A stretch of 64,000 bases of DNA from Gordonia rhizosphera NBRC 16068 (GTDB lineage: Bacteria; Actinomycetota; Actinomycetes; Mycobacteriales; Mycobacteriaceae). The first letter of the stretch is position 1. Every line of letters starts with the position of its first letter. The stretch lies in the NCBI RefSeq assembly GCF_000298195.1, contig NZ_BAHC01000018.1:1-64000 (forward strand). Direction: 5' to 3'. Below are positions 19,366-28,054 of this stretch, piece by piece. A program made the position numbers and the translations under genes. A model generated the notes under the pieces. It was given only the letters and a program-made list of their open reading frames with translations. It did no database searches and had not been told where the DNA came from.

Positions 19366-20640
19366 TCACGACTTCTTGACGAGCCGTTCCTCGAAGTCGT
19401 GCACCAATGCGCGCCAAGCCTCCGATTCGTTGTCGAACGGCGGGCTCGGTGCCATCCGCTTCGGGTCGGGGTTGGTGGCATAGTCGACGAACCAGCCCAG
19501 GGGAGTGGTCGATCCCAGTGCCTCGTTCACCGAGTCGTCGTCGGCGTAGTCGGCGGCGTCGGTGAGGAGTTCGACCGCCAGATCGAGCTGGTTGCGGTCC
19601 ATCCGGCGCGGGCCGTCCGCGATGTCGTCGGCGAGTCCGGGCAGAACGTAGACGTTGTCGTCGAGGACGTCGAACTCCAGCGACCCGTCGGTCGCCGCCA
19701 CCTGCACGTCGGAGAAGGTGGACAGATCGGCCAGATCGTGGTCGGTCGAATCGGCGAGGAAACGGCTGAGCGCGCGCGGTGAGGTGAAGACGAAGATCTT
19801 CCCACCCGATCCCAGGAACACCGGGTCATCGCCCAGATAGCAACGCAGCGACAGGTACTCGCCGTCGGCGGTGACGATACGGATGGGATCGATGCCGACA
19901 TTCGCCCAGAAGTCGTCGTCGTCGATCTCGTCATCGAGGTCCTCGTCGTCGCCGGAGTCTTCCTCGTCCTCGTCCTCGTCGTCGCCTTCCTCCACGAGTT
20001 CGAGTTCCTCGTCGACGGGCTCGTCCTCGTCCTCGGCCGACGCGGCGGCTTCGAGCTCGGCCTCGGCGGTGGCCACGGCGGCCTTGTCGACGTCCGGGGT
20101 GGTGATCACGGCGTCGATCGCATCGATCACGTCGTCCCAGTGCTTGGCGATCAGGCGGCCGATCCGGACCCACAGATCCACGCCCTCGCGGCCGGTGAAG
20201 TTGCGGGTACCGGTGGTCACCGCACCCAGGATCGGATTGCCGTTGAAGAACTTGGTCACCACGGTGAGTTCGCAGACCTCGCCCAGGATGCGGACGATCT
20301 CGAGGGCGTCCTCGAGTTCGGCGATGACCTCGGGGGTCGGATCCTCGGCGGCGAGCTCCGGAACGCCGACGAGGTCGTAGGAGTGGCGGTCGTCGGGCAC
20401 GAGCTCGTCGGCCTGCAGGCGCACGACGGTGTCCCAGGCGGGATGCTCCACCAGATCGTTCTCGTCGTCGTTGCGGACGAACGCTGCGAGCTCCGCGACG
20501 CCGGGGAACCCGTAGAGGTCCTCGTCGAGGCCGAGGAAAGCCTCCCACTCGTCGTCGCCCTCGCGCCAGCGCGGCGCCCAGAGGGTGAAGACGTTTCCGT
20601 CGGTGAGTCCGAGCTCGATGGGGACGATGTCTCCGGCCAT
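19366..20640 (-). CDS. Rv3311-like conserved protein with acidic tract
   Basis: This 424-residue conserved actinobacterial protein matches Rv3311 in length and position (next to upp), as I recall. Its function is unknown. The N-terminal part (1-200) starts MAGDIVPIELGL. Residues 203-243 are almost only Asp and Glu. The C-terminal part (245-424) is compact and also acidic. No signal peptide or membrane helix is seen. The ATG at 20640 is chosen over a longer open frame because homology appears to start there. It is divergent from upp and convergent with add across the insertion sequence. Confidence 0.83.
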   Translation of the reverse strand: MAGDIVPIELGLTDGNVFTLWAPRWREGDDEWEAFLGLDEDLYGFPGVAELAAFVRNDDENDLVEHPAWDTVVRLQADELVPDDRHSYDLVGVPELAAEDPTPEVIAELEDALEIVRILGEVCELTVVTKFFNGNPILGAVTTGTRNFTGREGVDLWVRIGRLIAKHWDDVIDAIDAVITTPDVDKAAVATAEAELEAAASAEDEDEPVDEELELVEEGDDEDEDEEDSGDDEDLDDEIDDDDFWANVGIDPIRIVTADGEYLSLRCYLGDDPVFLGSGGKIFVFTSPRALSRFLADSTDHDLADLSTFSDVQVAATDGSLEFDVLDDNVYVLPGLADDIADGPRRMDRNQLDLAVELLTDAADYADDDSVNEALGSTTPLGWFVDYATNPDPKRMAPSPPFDNESEAWRALVHDFEERLVKKS

Positions 20641-20843
20641 GAGGTCACAGCGTAGCGATTCCACACGCGCACGCGGGTAGCGGCCCCGCGTCGTGTCGGT
20701 GAACGCCGCGAGGGGCGTCGCGAGGGGCTGTGCATTCCCGTCACCTGGGCGGACCATTCTCGGGACGTCGTGTTCGAGGATTGTCCGGGTCTGGTGTCCG
20801 CGACGCACCGCTGCCGGGTCTGGTTGCGCATTAGGGTTGTGCC

Positions 20844-21467
20844 ATGAAGGTTCAGATCGTCGATCATCCGTTGGCCGCGGCCCGGTTGACCACCATGCGC
20901 GACAAGACCACCGACAATGCGAGGTTTCGCGCGGCGCTGTCCGATCTGACACAGATGCTCGTCTACGAGGCGCTCGCCGGTGCGCCGACCGCGCCGGTGC
21001 CGATCGAGACACCGCTGTCCGCCTTCGACGGCACCCGCCTGGCCAACCCGCCGCTGCTCGTGCCGGTGCTGCGGGCCGGGCTGGGCATGGTGGAGCAGGC
21101 GCATGCGATGGTGCCGGAGTCGCATGTCGGTTTCGTCGGGGTGGCGCGCGACGAGGACACCGCGCAGCCCGTGCCGTACCTCGCGTCGCTGCCCGACGAT
21201 CTGACCGGCATTCCGGTGTTCGTTCTGGATCCCATGCTCGCCACCGGCGGTTCCATGCTGCACACCATCGACCTGCTCATCGCGCACAAGGCGACCGACA
21301 TCACTGCGGTGTGCGTCGTGGCCGCGCCCGAGGGTGTCGCGGCGCTCGAGGCCTCCGGCCACCCGGTGCGTCTGGTGGTCGCGGCCATCGACGAGGGACT
21401 CAACGATGCCGCCTACATCGTGCCGGGCCTCGGTGACGCCGGGGACCGTCAGTTCGGGCCGCGCTGA
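20844..21467 (+). CDS. upp: Uracil phosphoribosyltransferase
   Basis: This 207-residue enzyme joins uracil and PRPP into UMP. The PRPP-binding motif is DPMLATGGS, and the uracil-binding region is the C-terminal [12 protein letters not shown]. With cdd and deoA it completes conversion of cytidine to UMP through free uracil. ATG start; the length is standard. It is divergent from the Rv3311-like gene. Confidence 0.96.
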   Translation: MKVQIVDHPLAAARLTTMRDKTTDNARFRAALSDLTQMLVYEALAGAPTAPVPIETPLSAFDGTRLANPPLLVPVLRAGLGMVEQAHAMVPESHVGFVGVARDEDTAQPVPYLASLPDDLTGIPVFVLDPMLATGGSMLHTIDLLIAHKATDITAVCVVAAPEGVAALEASGHPVRLVVAAIDEGLNDAAYIVPGLGDAGDRQFGPR

Positions 21468-21816
21468 TCGTGCCATCCGCCGGTCCCTGACCGATACGAG
21501 GTCGACGACCTAGGTCCTCCGGGGATCGACGAACATTCCGCGGAACGCGACACCTGCTCCGTGACCGGGAGGGGTTCGTGTCGCCACCGGTGTGCCCGCC
21601 GGACCGAGATCCGGCGGGTACACGGGGGTGCGCCGCTGTTTCACACTGTGGAGTTTTCAAGGAACGTGCGTCCGGGGAGTTCCCGGGGTGGTCTGGGCTG
21701 GTCGGTTGTGGTCTGGGCTGGTCGGTTCAGGTCGTGCCGCTGGTCAGTTCTTCTCGGTCAGGCCGTGCTGCTGGTCGGTCGTGCCGTGGGTCAGGCCCCG
21801 GGATCAGGGCCTCGGG
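21468..21816. other. 349-bp intergenic region with hairpin and 20-bp tandem repeat
   Basis: No gene is supported here. CCCGCCGGA (21595-21603) and TCCGGCGGG (21610-21618) form a 9-bp hairpin with a 6-base loop, a possible distal terminator for upp. A 20-base unit starting GTGGTCTGGGCTGG is repeated exactly at 21688-21707 and 21708-21727. Degenerate CTGGTCGGT-like words follow, up to the DUF222/HNH gene. Confidence 0.6.
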
Positions 21817-23059
21817 TCAGGCGGCGACGCCGTCGAGGTGCATGGCGCGCCTGTTGTAGGCCGGTATCGGGGTGCGGTTCGGGTCCTGCTCCACCGGTGG
21901 CAGCAGCCAGGGATGCCGGTCGGCGCCCATCACGATGTCCCAGCCGGAGGCGTGGATCTGGGCGTGACACGAGGTGCACAGTAGGCACCCGTTGTCCAGG
22001 TCGGTGGGACCCCCATCAGCCCAATGCTGCACGTGGTGGCACTGCGTATATCCTGCTGCCGCACCGCATTTGACACAGCACTGGTCGCGGACGATCAATG
22101 CTCTGCGTTGATGGTGGGTGAACAGGCGCTGCGGGTGTCCCATGTCCAAGGGCACCTTCTCGCCGTCGACGATGATCGCCGTGACGGTGGCATCACAGGA
22201 CAGCGTTTTCGCCAGGGTCTGCGAGATCGGGCCCAGCCACTGCAACGCCGCCGCATCCGGGGTGTCGGCCGGGACGGTCAGATTCAACTGCGTTTTCGGG
22301 GCCGCCACCAGATCCGCGACACCCGAACTGGCGGCGCGTGCGGCCGCGTCCAGGATCATCTCCAACGCATCCGCACGGCGCTGCCCCGCGGATCGGGCAT
22401 CCTCGGAGCCGTCGGGTTCGGGGCGTTTACCGGCCAGGGATTCGATCGCCGACACGAGTTTCTCCCCGATCACGATGTCCAGATTCGCCTGCACTTCCAA
22501 CCGTCCGTCGTCGGTGGGCGTGGTGGTCCACTCGTTGATGGTGCGGTCCTCACCGGCCGGGACACCGCCGTGGTCGTCGGCGATCTGGTTGCCGATGCTG
22601 CGGGCGGTGTCGAGCACCTCGCGTGGGGTGGCCCCGGCAAACGCCTGGGCGATCAGGGCGAGCTGGTGTTCGATGCGCGACACCTCGCTCAACGGTTCCG
22701 GGGCGCGTTTCTCGATATGCCCCATCCCGCGGACCAGGGCGTCAACATGTTCCCCGGAGAACACTCCATCTCCGCTGTACGCGGCGACCCGTTCCAGGGT
22801 GGCCAGGGCGGCCGCGATCCGCAGCCACCGATCCGCCACCGTGGGTGCAGCACCCATCTCGATCAACAACGCCCGGGTTTTGCCGCCGGTCTGCCGGGCC
22901 ACCCCCAACCGGTCCAGCGCCGGCGTGCACGGCGAGTTGATGGTCGACCACGTTCCGCAGCCCCATCAGGATCTTGGTGGTGTCGAAGACGTCGTGGCCG
23001 GTGGCGTCGGCGGTGATGGTCAGGTCACGGACGGTGGGGAGCAGTGTCTCGATCGGCAT
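21817..23059 (-). pseudogene. DUF222/HNH endonuclease (13E12-like), frameshifted
   Basis: The N-terminal frame (from ATG 23059: MPIETLLPTVRDLTI..., to about ...QLAVHAGA) and the main frame (...LDRLGVARQTGGKT... to the end) are both clearly parts of one DUF222-HNH protein, but they are one base out of phase near 22918. The C-terminal HNH domain is complete: CVKCG, CHHVQHWADGGPTDLDNGCLLC and SCHAQIH. The total would be about 410 residues. The family is common in mycobacteria (REP13E12) and is thought to be a DNA nuclease, often multicopy. A perfect SOS box lies 14 bases upstream. The break may be a real mutation or a sequencing error. Confidence 0.8.
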
Positions 23060-23072
23060 GCCCTAATGGTAG

Positions 23073-23088
23073 TCGAACACCTGTTCGA
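23073..23088 (-). promoter_or_regulatory. LexA (SOS) box upstream of DUF222/HNH gene
   Basis: TCGAACACCTGTTCGA is a perfect match to the mycobacterial/Gram-positive SOS consensus TCGAAC-N4-GTTCGA, centred about 22 bases upstream of the start codon. This placement fits LexA repression and DNA-damage induction. Some 13E12-family genes of M. tuberculosis are reported in the LexA regulon, as I recall. Confidence 0.85.
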
Positions 23089-23213
23089 ACACAATGGCCG
23101 CGACATAGTTATTTAACTGCGCTGCAATGGTTTTCGCCAACCGGAAGTCGGTTCGAACCCTCATCGTATCGTGAGGGTACGACACATCCTCGGCATCGGT
23201 GTCCCTGAGCTAA

Positions 23214-23351
23214 GAGCGTGATTGGAAACCTGGTCCCTGAGCCCGCGAGGAACGAGCGAGCGTCGCGAAGGGTCCGTACAGCGGCGGCCCAACGCGTCGA
23301 CCCTCCGCTGGCGCTCCGGGTCTCCTATGGGACCAGTTTTCAAACACGCTC
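23214..23351. mobile_element. MITE-like element with GAGCGTG inverted ends
   Basis: GAGCGTGATTGGAAACCTGG at the left and the reverse complement of GAGCGTGTTTGAAAACTGG at the right form imperfect inverted repeats. They extend through GGTCCC (about 21 of 24 matching). TAA directly flanks both ends (23211-23213, 23352-23354), fitting a 3-bp target duplication or CTAA. The 138-bp element has no coding capacity; the interior contains another GGTCCC/GGGTCC inverted pair. The ends suggest an IS5-type parent (inference). The right end is only a few bases from the stop of the exported-protein gene. Confidence 0.62.
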
Positions 23352-23359
23352 TAACAGCG

Positions 23360-23971
23360 CTACGGAGTGTTGATCCAGTTCAGGATCGCTTGTCCGGCTT
23401 GCGGGTCGCCGTTGTTGATCCCGATGACGGCACCGATCGCCGCACCGACACCGGCTCCCCCGGGGCAGCCGACGAGGAACACGCAGCCGATGATCAACCC
23501 GGCGATGGCGCCGATCGCGGTCGCGACACCGCCACCACGGTTCCACCCGTTGTTGATGTGCCATATCATCTGCTGGTACGCGCGGTCCTTCTTGGCCGAC
23601 GCCGGGTGCATGCCTGCCGCGATCGCGGCCCGTGCCTGCGGGGTGAGAATCGGTGTCAGCGTCGCGGTCGTCCGATCCGCACTGACCGTCGTCCGCAGCG
23701 GAACCCGAACCCCGTTGAGGGGAATCGTCAGGTCGACGCGGTCGATGACATTCCCTTGACGGTCGAGCACGATCAGGGCGTTCGCGTCCGATGCCGTGGC
23801 GAAGGTCGCGTTCCGGAGTACCGAGATGATCGTCTTTCCGTCCGCTGATGCTTTGGTGAGCTGGCTGGGCACGCTGGAGATCGGTGCGCCGTTGGCAGTT
23901 CCGGCGGCGATCGTGAGAACCGACGCGGCGACGAGCGCGATGGTCACGAGGACGAGTCTTAAGAGTTTCAT
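23360..23971 (-). CDS. Small exported protein with C-terminal glycine-rich hydrophobic segment
   Basis: This 203-residue protein is of unknown function. Residues 1-28 (MKLLRLVLVTIALVAASVLTIAAGTANGA) form a signal peptide ending near ANG-A. The middle (30-120) is a beta-rich region with VLDRQGNVIDRVDL. The C-terminal 50 residues hold a Gly/Ala-rich hydrophobic stretch (AIGAIAGLIIGCVFLVG, then PGGAGVGAAIGAVIG), resembling a glycine zipper able to insert in or cross a membrane. The ATG at 23971 is chosen because it gives a perfect signal peptide, although the ribosome site is weak. Similar exported proteins occur in Gordonia, Nocardia and Rhodococcus (impression, not checked). Confidence 0.72.
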   Translation of the reverse strand: MKLLRLVLVTIALVAASVLTIAAGTANGAPISSVPSQLTKASADGKTIISVLRNATFATASDANALIVLDRQGNVIDRVDLTIPLNGVRVPLRTTVSADRTTATLTPILTPQARAAIAAGMHPASAKKDRAYQQMIWHINNGWNRGGGVATAIGAIAGLIIGCVFLVGCPGGAGVGAAIGAVIGINNGDPQAGQAILNWINTP

Positions 23972-24096
23972 TGTGGACCCGATTCGAGTTGTGGACGATG
24001 CGGTTGAGGCCCCCTGGTAACCGTAGCGCCTCGACGATGCCCGAAACGGTATCGACGGTCGGATTGACACTTTTCGAGCGACGAGGGACGCGCGTT

Positions 24097-24888
24097 TCAG
24101 GCGGCCACCGCCGCCCAGCGCCCGTCTGCCCGGCGGACCACGACGTCGTGGTCGAAGCATCGGCTGATCGTCGACGACGTGAGTGCCACGTCGACCGGCC
24201 CGGCGGCGACGACACGGCCGTCGCGCAGCAGCATCGCATGGCTCGTGCTCGTGGGCAGATCCTCGAGGTGATGGGTCACCAGAACGCTCGCGAGATCGGG
24301 CACCTCAGAACGCGATTGGTCGATCCCGGTGAGCAGCTTCTCACGGGCCGCGAGGTCGAGTCCGGTCGCCGGCTCATCGAGGAGCAGGAGCGCCGGACGC
24401 GGCATCAGTGCCCGCGCGATCAGCGTGCGGCCGCGTTCGCCCTGACTCATCACCGGCCACAGCGATTCCCGGCGTGCCGTCATGCCGAGCAGTTCGAGCA
24501 GTTCGTCGGCATGACGGTGCTCGGCCTCGGTGTAGTGATGACGGCGGTCGAGTTCGGGGGTGTTGGTCAGGCCGGTGAGCACCACCTCGTGGGCGGTGAG
24601 CGGGATGTCGATACGCCACCGCGGATCCACATGCCCGATGTGTGTGCGCAACTCGCGCATGTCCACCCGACCGAGGCGTTTGCCCAGCACGTCGACTGTG
24701 CCGGTGGTGGGGTGCCCACGCGCGCCGAGGATGGCCATCAGGGTGGACTTGCCGGCGCCGTTGGGGCCCAGCAGCGCCCAGTGCTCACCAGCAGCGACCT
24801 GTAGGTTCACCTCGTGCAGCAGGCGGCGGCCGGAGCGGACGACGTCGATCGACACGGCGGCGAGCAGGGCGGGTGGACGGTGTCCCAT
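24097..24888 (-). CDS. ABC transporter ATP-binding protein (stand-alone)
   Basis: This 263-residue ABC ATPase has Walker A GPNGAGKST, the divergent signature MSQGERGR in place of LSGGQ, Walker B ALLLLDEP, and the switch His in VLVTHHLEDL. No permease or binding protein gene is adjacent. The signature and the lone setting resemble the YfmF/ModF-like single ATPases, so it could serve a transporter encoded elsewhere or act without one. The ATG (24888) overlaps the pmmB stop by one base, so it is the last gene of deoD-pmmB-ABC. Confidence 0.85.
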   Translation of the reverse strand: MGHRPPALLAAVSIDVVRSGRRLLHEVNLQVAAGEHWALLGPNGAGKSTLMAILGARGHPTTGTVDVLGKRLGRVDMRELRTHIGHVDPRWRIDIPLTAHEVVLTGLTNTPELDRRHHYTEAEHRHADELLELLGMTARRESLWPVMSQGERGRTLIARALMPRPALLLLDEPATGLDLAAREKLLTGIDQSRSEVPDLASVLVTHHLEDLPTSTSHAMLLRDGRVVAAGPVDVALTSSTISRCFDHDVVVRRADGRWAAVAA

Positions 24889-26510
24889 CACCGGCTCCGG
24901 TCCGGCAGCGCGGCGGCGATGTCGGCGGCCAGTGTGCGCAGGCGGGTGGTGGTCTCCTCGACATCGGGCCGCCCGGGCGGAGCGACGACCTCGATGTAGT
25001 ACTTCAGCTTCGGTTCGGTACCCGACGGACGTGCGATGACCCGCACAGTGGTGCCGTCGGCGCAGGCACCGGTCAGCCGGACCGCATCGGTGCGCAGCTC
25101 GTCGGTGCGGGTGGCGTAGTCGTGCGCCCCGACGGCGACGCCGGCCAGACGCGTCGGCGGGGCCCGGCGCAGACCCGCCATCAGATCGGTGATCTCGTCG
25201 AGGTCGGTGACCCGGATGGAACGCCCCGCGGTGACATGCACGCCGTGGGCCACGGCGAGGTCGTCGAGCGCCGCGGACAGATCGGAATCCATGGCGACCC
25301 GGTGCCGGGTCAGCATCGCGGCCACCACGGCCGCGCCGATTCCGTCCTTGTCGCGGACCGCGGCGGGGTCCACGCAGTGCCCGATCGCCTCCTCGTAGGC
25401 ATACAGCAAGGGCTCACCCGCTCGCACCAGCCACTTGAAGCCGGTCAGCGTGGTGACGTGGCGTGCGCCGGCGGATGCGGCGACGGCGGCGAGCAGGGAA
25501 CCCGACACGATCGTGCTGGCCACCACCGGGTTGGTCAGGGTCGTGGTCGCCAGCAGGTGGGCGCCGAGCAGCGCTCCGGTCTCGTCGCCGGTCAGCATGC
25601 GCCACCGGCCGTGCACCCGGGTGCCGATCGCGCAGCGGTCGGCGTCCGGGTCGAGGGCGATCGCGATGTCCGCATCGACGCGTTGCGCCAGTGCCAGCAC
25701 CTGATCGGTCGCGCCCGGCTCCTCGGGATTCGGGAACGCGACGGTCGGGAAGTCGGGGTTGGGGGCGAACTGCCCGGCGACGACGTGGATGTCGTCGAAA
25801 CAGGCGCGCCGCAGTGCCGACACAGCGATCCGGCCACCGACACCGTGGAGCGCGGTGAGCGCGATCCGCACCCGGGGGGTCGCCACGCGCCCGAACCGTT
25901 CGACGAGACGATCGAGATAGCGGGCCGTGTTGCGCACGCTGCGGTCATCCGGCGACACCGGCTGTCGCGCAACGGTGTTCGCGCCCGGTGCGGATTCGAT
26001 CAGTCGTTCGATCTCGCGGTCGGCGGGTGGGATGATCTGCGCGCCCCCGTCGACGTAGACTTTGTAGCCGTTGTCGGCGGGAGGATTGTGGGAGGCGGTG
26101 ACGGCCACCGCCGCCATCGCGCCGGTGTCCCGGCAGGCGAACGCGACGAGCGGCGTCGGGGTGGTTCCTGCCAAGACGATGACGTCGAACCCTTGCGCGG
26201 CAAGGACTTCCGCAGTGGCCTTGGCGAATGCCCGCGAGCCGTGACGGGCGTCGCGGCCCACCACGACGCGCGCGCCGCGATGTCCGTGATCGATCAGCCA
26301 CTGCCCGAGTGCCCAGGTGGCGCGGGTGACGACCGCGACGTTCATCCCGTTCGGGCCGGCGCGGACCGGCCCGCGCAACCCGGCGGTCCCGAAATGTAGG
26401 TTCTCGGCGAACCTTTCGGCGAGCTGGTCGGGACTCAGGGCGGACAGTTCGGAGCGGGTCGCGGGGTCCGGGTCGTCGGCGATCCAGTCCCGGGGGTCGA
26501 TGACGGGCAT
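24888..26510 (-). CDS. pmmB: Phospho-sugar mutase (phosphomannomutase/phosphoglucomutase type)
   Basis: This 540-residue alpha-D-phosphohexomutase has catalytic phosphoserine in TASHNPPADNGYKVY, the magnesium loop DPDADRCAIG, the sugar loop EEAIGHCVDP and the phosphate-binding RPSGTEPKLKYY. The length and neighbour (deoD) match Rv3308 pmmB. Next to a purine nucleoside phosphorylase it may act on ribose/deoxyribose-1-phosphate as a pentomutase; that role is inferred from context. ATG at 26510, 5 bases after the deoD stop. Confidence 0.92.
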   Translation of the reverse strand: MPVIDPRDWIADDPDPATRSELSALSPDQLAERFAENLHFGTAGLRGPVRAGPNGMNVAVVTRATWALGQWLIDHGHRGARVVVGRDARHGSRAFAKATAEVLAAQGFDVIVLAGTTPTPLVAFACRDTGAMAAVAVTASHNPPADNGYKVYVDGGAQIIPPADREIERLIESAPGANTVARQPVSPDDRSVRNTARYLDRLVERFGRVATPRVRIALTALHGVGGRIAVSALRRACFDDIHVVAGQFAPNPDFPTVAFPNPEEPGATDQVLALAQRVDADIAIALDPDADRCAIGTRVHGRWRMLTGDETGALLGAHLLATTTLTNPVVASTIVSGSLLAAVAASAGARHVTTLTGFKWLVRAGEPLLYAYEEAIGHCVDPAAVRDKDGIGAAVVAAMLTRHRVAMDSDLSAALDDLAVAHGVHVTAGRSIRVTDLDEITDLMAGLRRAPPTRLAGVAVGAHDYATRTDELRTDAVRLTGACADGTTVRVIARPSGTEPKLKYYIEVVAPPGRPDVEETTTRLRTLAADIAAALPDRSR

Positions 26511-26515
26511 CGTCG

Positions 26516-27319
26516 TCAGAGTTCGGCGAGGATCGAGGCCAGCAACTCTCCCATGCGGGCGGCCGACGCCCGCCCGACCTCGAGGACCTCGGTGTGGCTG
26601 AGCGGTTCCCCGGTCATCCCGGCGGCGAGGTTCGTCACCAGTGACATCGCGAGGACATTCATCCCGGCCGCGCGTGCCGCGATGGTCTCGTGCACGGTCG
26701 ACATGCCGACGAGGTCGGCGCCGAGGATGCGCAGCATCCGGATCTCGGCGGGTGTCTCGTAATGCGGCCCCGGCAATCCCGCATACACGCCCTCGGCCAG
26801 AGACGGGTCCGTGTCGCGGGCGATCTCGCGCAGCCGCGGCGAGTACGCGTCGACGAGGTCGACGAACTGTGCGCCGGCCAGCGGGGACCGCGCGGTGAGG
26901 TTGAGGTGGTCGGCGATGAGTACCGGCTGGCCGACCGTCATGTCGTCGCGGAGCCCGCCGGCAGCGTTGGTCAGGACGACGGTGTGCGCGCCGGCGGCGG
27001 CCGCGGTGCGCACCGGGTGGACGACCCGCGCGAGGTGATGGCCCTCGTAGGCGTGGATGCGGCCGAGCATGATCAGGACACGACGGTCGCCGATGTGGAC
27101 CGAGCGCACGATGCCTCCATGGCCCGACGCACTCGGAGGGCTGAAGCCGGGGATCGAGGCCATCTGCAGGGTTGCGATCGGGGTCCCGAACGCGTCCGCG
27201 GCCGGGGCCCACCCGGAGCCGAGTACCACGGCGACGTCGTGGGCGGCGCAATCGGTCTCGGCGGCGATGGTCGCCGCGGCCGCGATGGCCGCGGCGTCGG
27301 CGTCGGCGGTGGGATCCAT
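26516..27319 (-). CDS. deoD: Purine nucleoside phosphorylase
   Basis: This 267-residue trimeric-type PNP cleaves inosine and guanosine with phosphate. Family motifs are [16 protein letters not shown] (phosphate site), [23 protein letters not shown] and [12 protein letters not shown]. The ATG at 27319 is chosen; a longer frame upstream overlaps the divergent hydratase gene. It is the first gene of deoD-pmmB-ABC. The order matches Rv3307-Rv3308. Confidence 0.94.
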   Translation of the reverse strand: MDPTADADAAAIAAAATIAAETDCAAHDVAVVLGSGWAPAADAFGTPIATLQMASIPGFSPPSASGHGGIVRSVHIGDRRVLIMLGRIHAYEGHHLARVVHPVRTAAAAGAHTVVLTNAAGGLRDDMTVGQPVLIADHLNLTARSPLAGAQFVDLVDAYSPRLREIARDTDPSLAEGVYAGLPGPHYETPAEIRMLRILGADLVGMSTVHETIAARAAGMNVLAMSLVTNLAAGMTGEPLSHTEVLEVGRASAARMGELLASILAEL

Positions 27320-27355
27320 GGGCCCAACCCTAGTGCCAGGCGATAAGGTCGCTGC

Positions 27356-28054
27356 ATGCCGTTTCTCACTTCCACCGGTGATGTGCACGAGCTCTACCTC
27401 GGCACGGAGGGCGCCGAACTCGACGAGGCCAACCCGGACAACCGCTTCCGGCTCGAGTGGCTGCAATCCGTCGACAGCCTGTTGGAGCAGGTGGCGGCCG
27501 AGACGGTCAAACCCCTGGTGATCACCGCCACCGGCAAGTTCTTCTCCAACGGCCTCGACACCGACTACATCGCCGCGAACGCCAGTGGACTGCCGAGATA
27601 CCTCGACCGGGTCCATGAGCTCTACATCAAGCTCCTCACCCTGCCGGTGCCGACGGTGGCCGCGATCAACGGGCACGCCTTCGGGGCCGGCGCGATGCTG
27701 GCCCAGTGCGTCGACGTGCGGTTGATGCGCGCCGACCGCGGGTTCTGGTCGCTGCCCGAGGCGGCGCTCGGCATGCCGTTCACCCGCGGCATGGCCACCC
27801 TGTTGCGTACGCGTCTGCCCGACGCCGCCGCGACCGAGGCGATGCTGACCTCGCGCCGCTACGGCGCCGACGACGCGGCCGCGGCCGGCATCCTCGAGGA
27901 GGCCCTGGAGGCGGATCGACTCCTCGACCGCGCGCGGGAAGTGGCCGCCGAACGGGCACCACTCGCGGGACCCAACCTGGGCCAGATCAAGGTCGGGCTG
28001 CGCCGCCCCCTCATCGCCGATCTCGAGACCCCGACCCCGGCAAACCTGTTGTGA
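27356..28054 (+). CDS. Enoyl-CoA hydratase/isomerase-family protein
   Basis: This 232-residue crotonase-fold protein has the oxyanion-hole segments [12 protein letters not shown] and [20 protein letters not shown]. The usual catalytic Glu positions are not clear: [11 protein letters not shown] supplies one Glu, and the family also includes isomerases such as delta-3,2-enoyl-CoA isomerase, which it resembles in length. Its TGA overlaps the GTG of the amidohydrolase gene. Specific substrate unknown. Confidence 0.85.
   Translation: MPFLTSTGDVHELYLGTEGAELDEANPDNRFRLEWLQSVDSLLEQVAAETVKPLVITATGKFFSNGLDTDYIAANASGLPRYLDRVHELYIKLLTLPVPTVAAINGHAFGAGAMLAQCVDVRLMRADRGFWSLPEAALGMPFTRGMATLLRTRLPDAAATEAMLTSRRYGADDAAAAGILEEALEADRLLDRAREVAAERAPLAGPNLGQIKVGLRRPLIADLETPTPANLL

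Noticed and set aside
19871-20380. Plus-strand Ser-rich open frame
   Set aside because: It is the complement of the Asp/Glu tract of the Rv3311-like gene; the low-complexity Ser run follows directly from that.
23145-23162. GGTTCGAACCC resembling a tRNA T-loop
   Set aside because: The flanking bases do not pair as a T-stem, and no acceptor, D or anticodon arm was found around it; it is just a short palindrome.
27706-28050. Upstream extension of the amidohydrolase frame
   Set aside because: It lies inside the enoyl-CoA hydratase gene in another frame; the GTG at 28051 with GTGA overlap gives the normal start.
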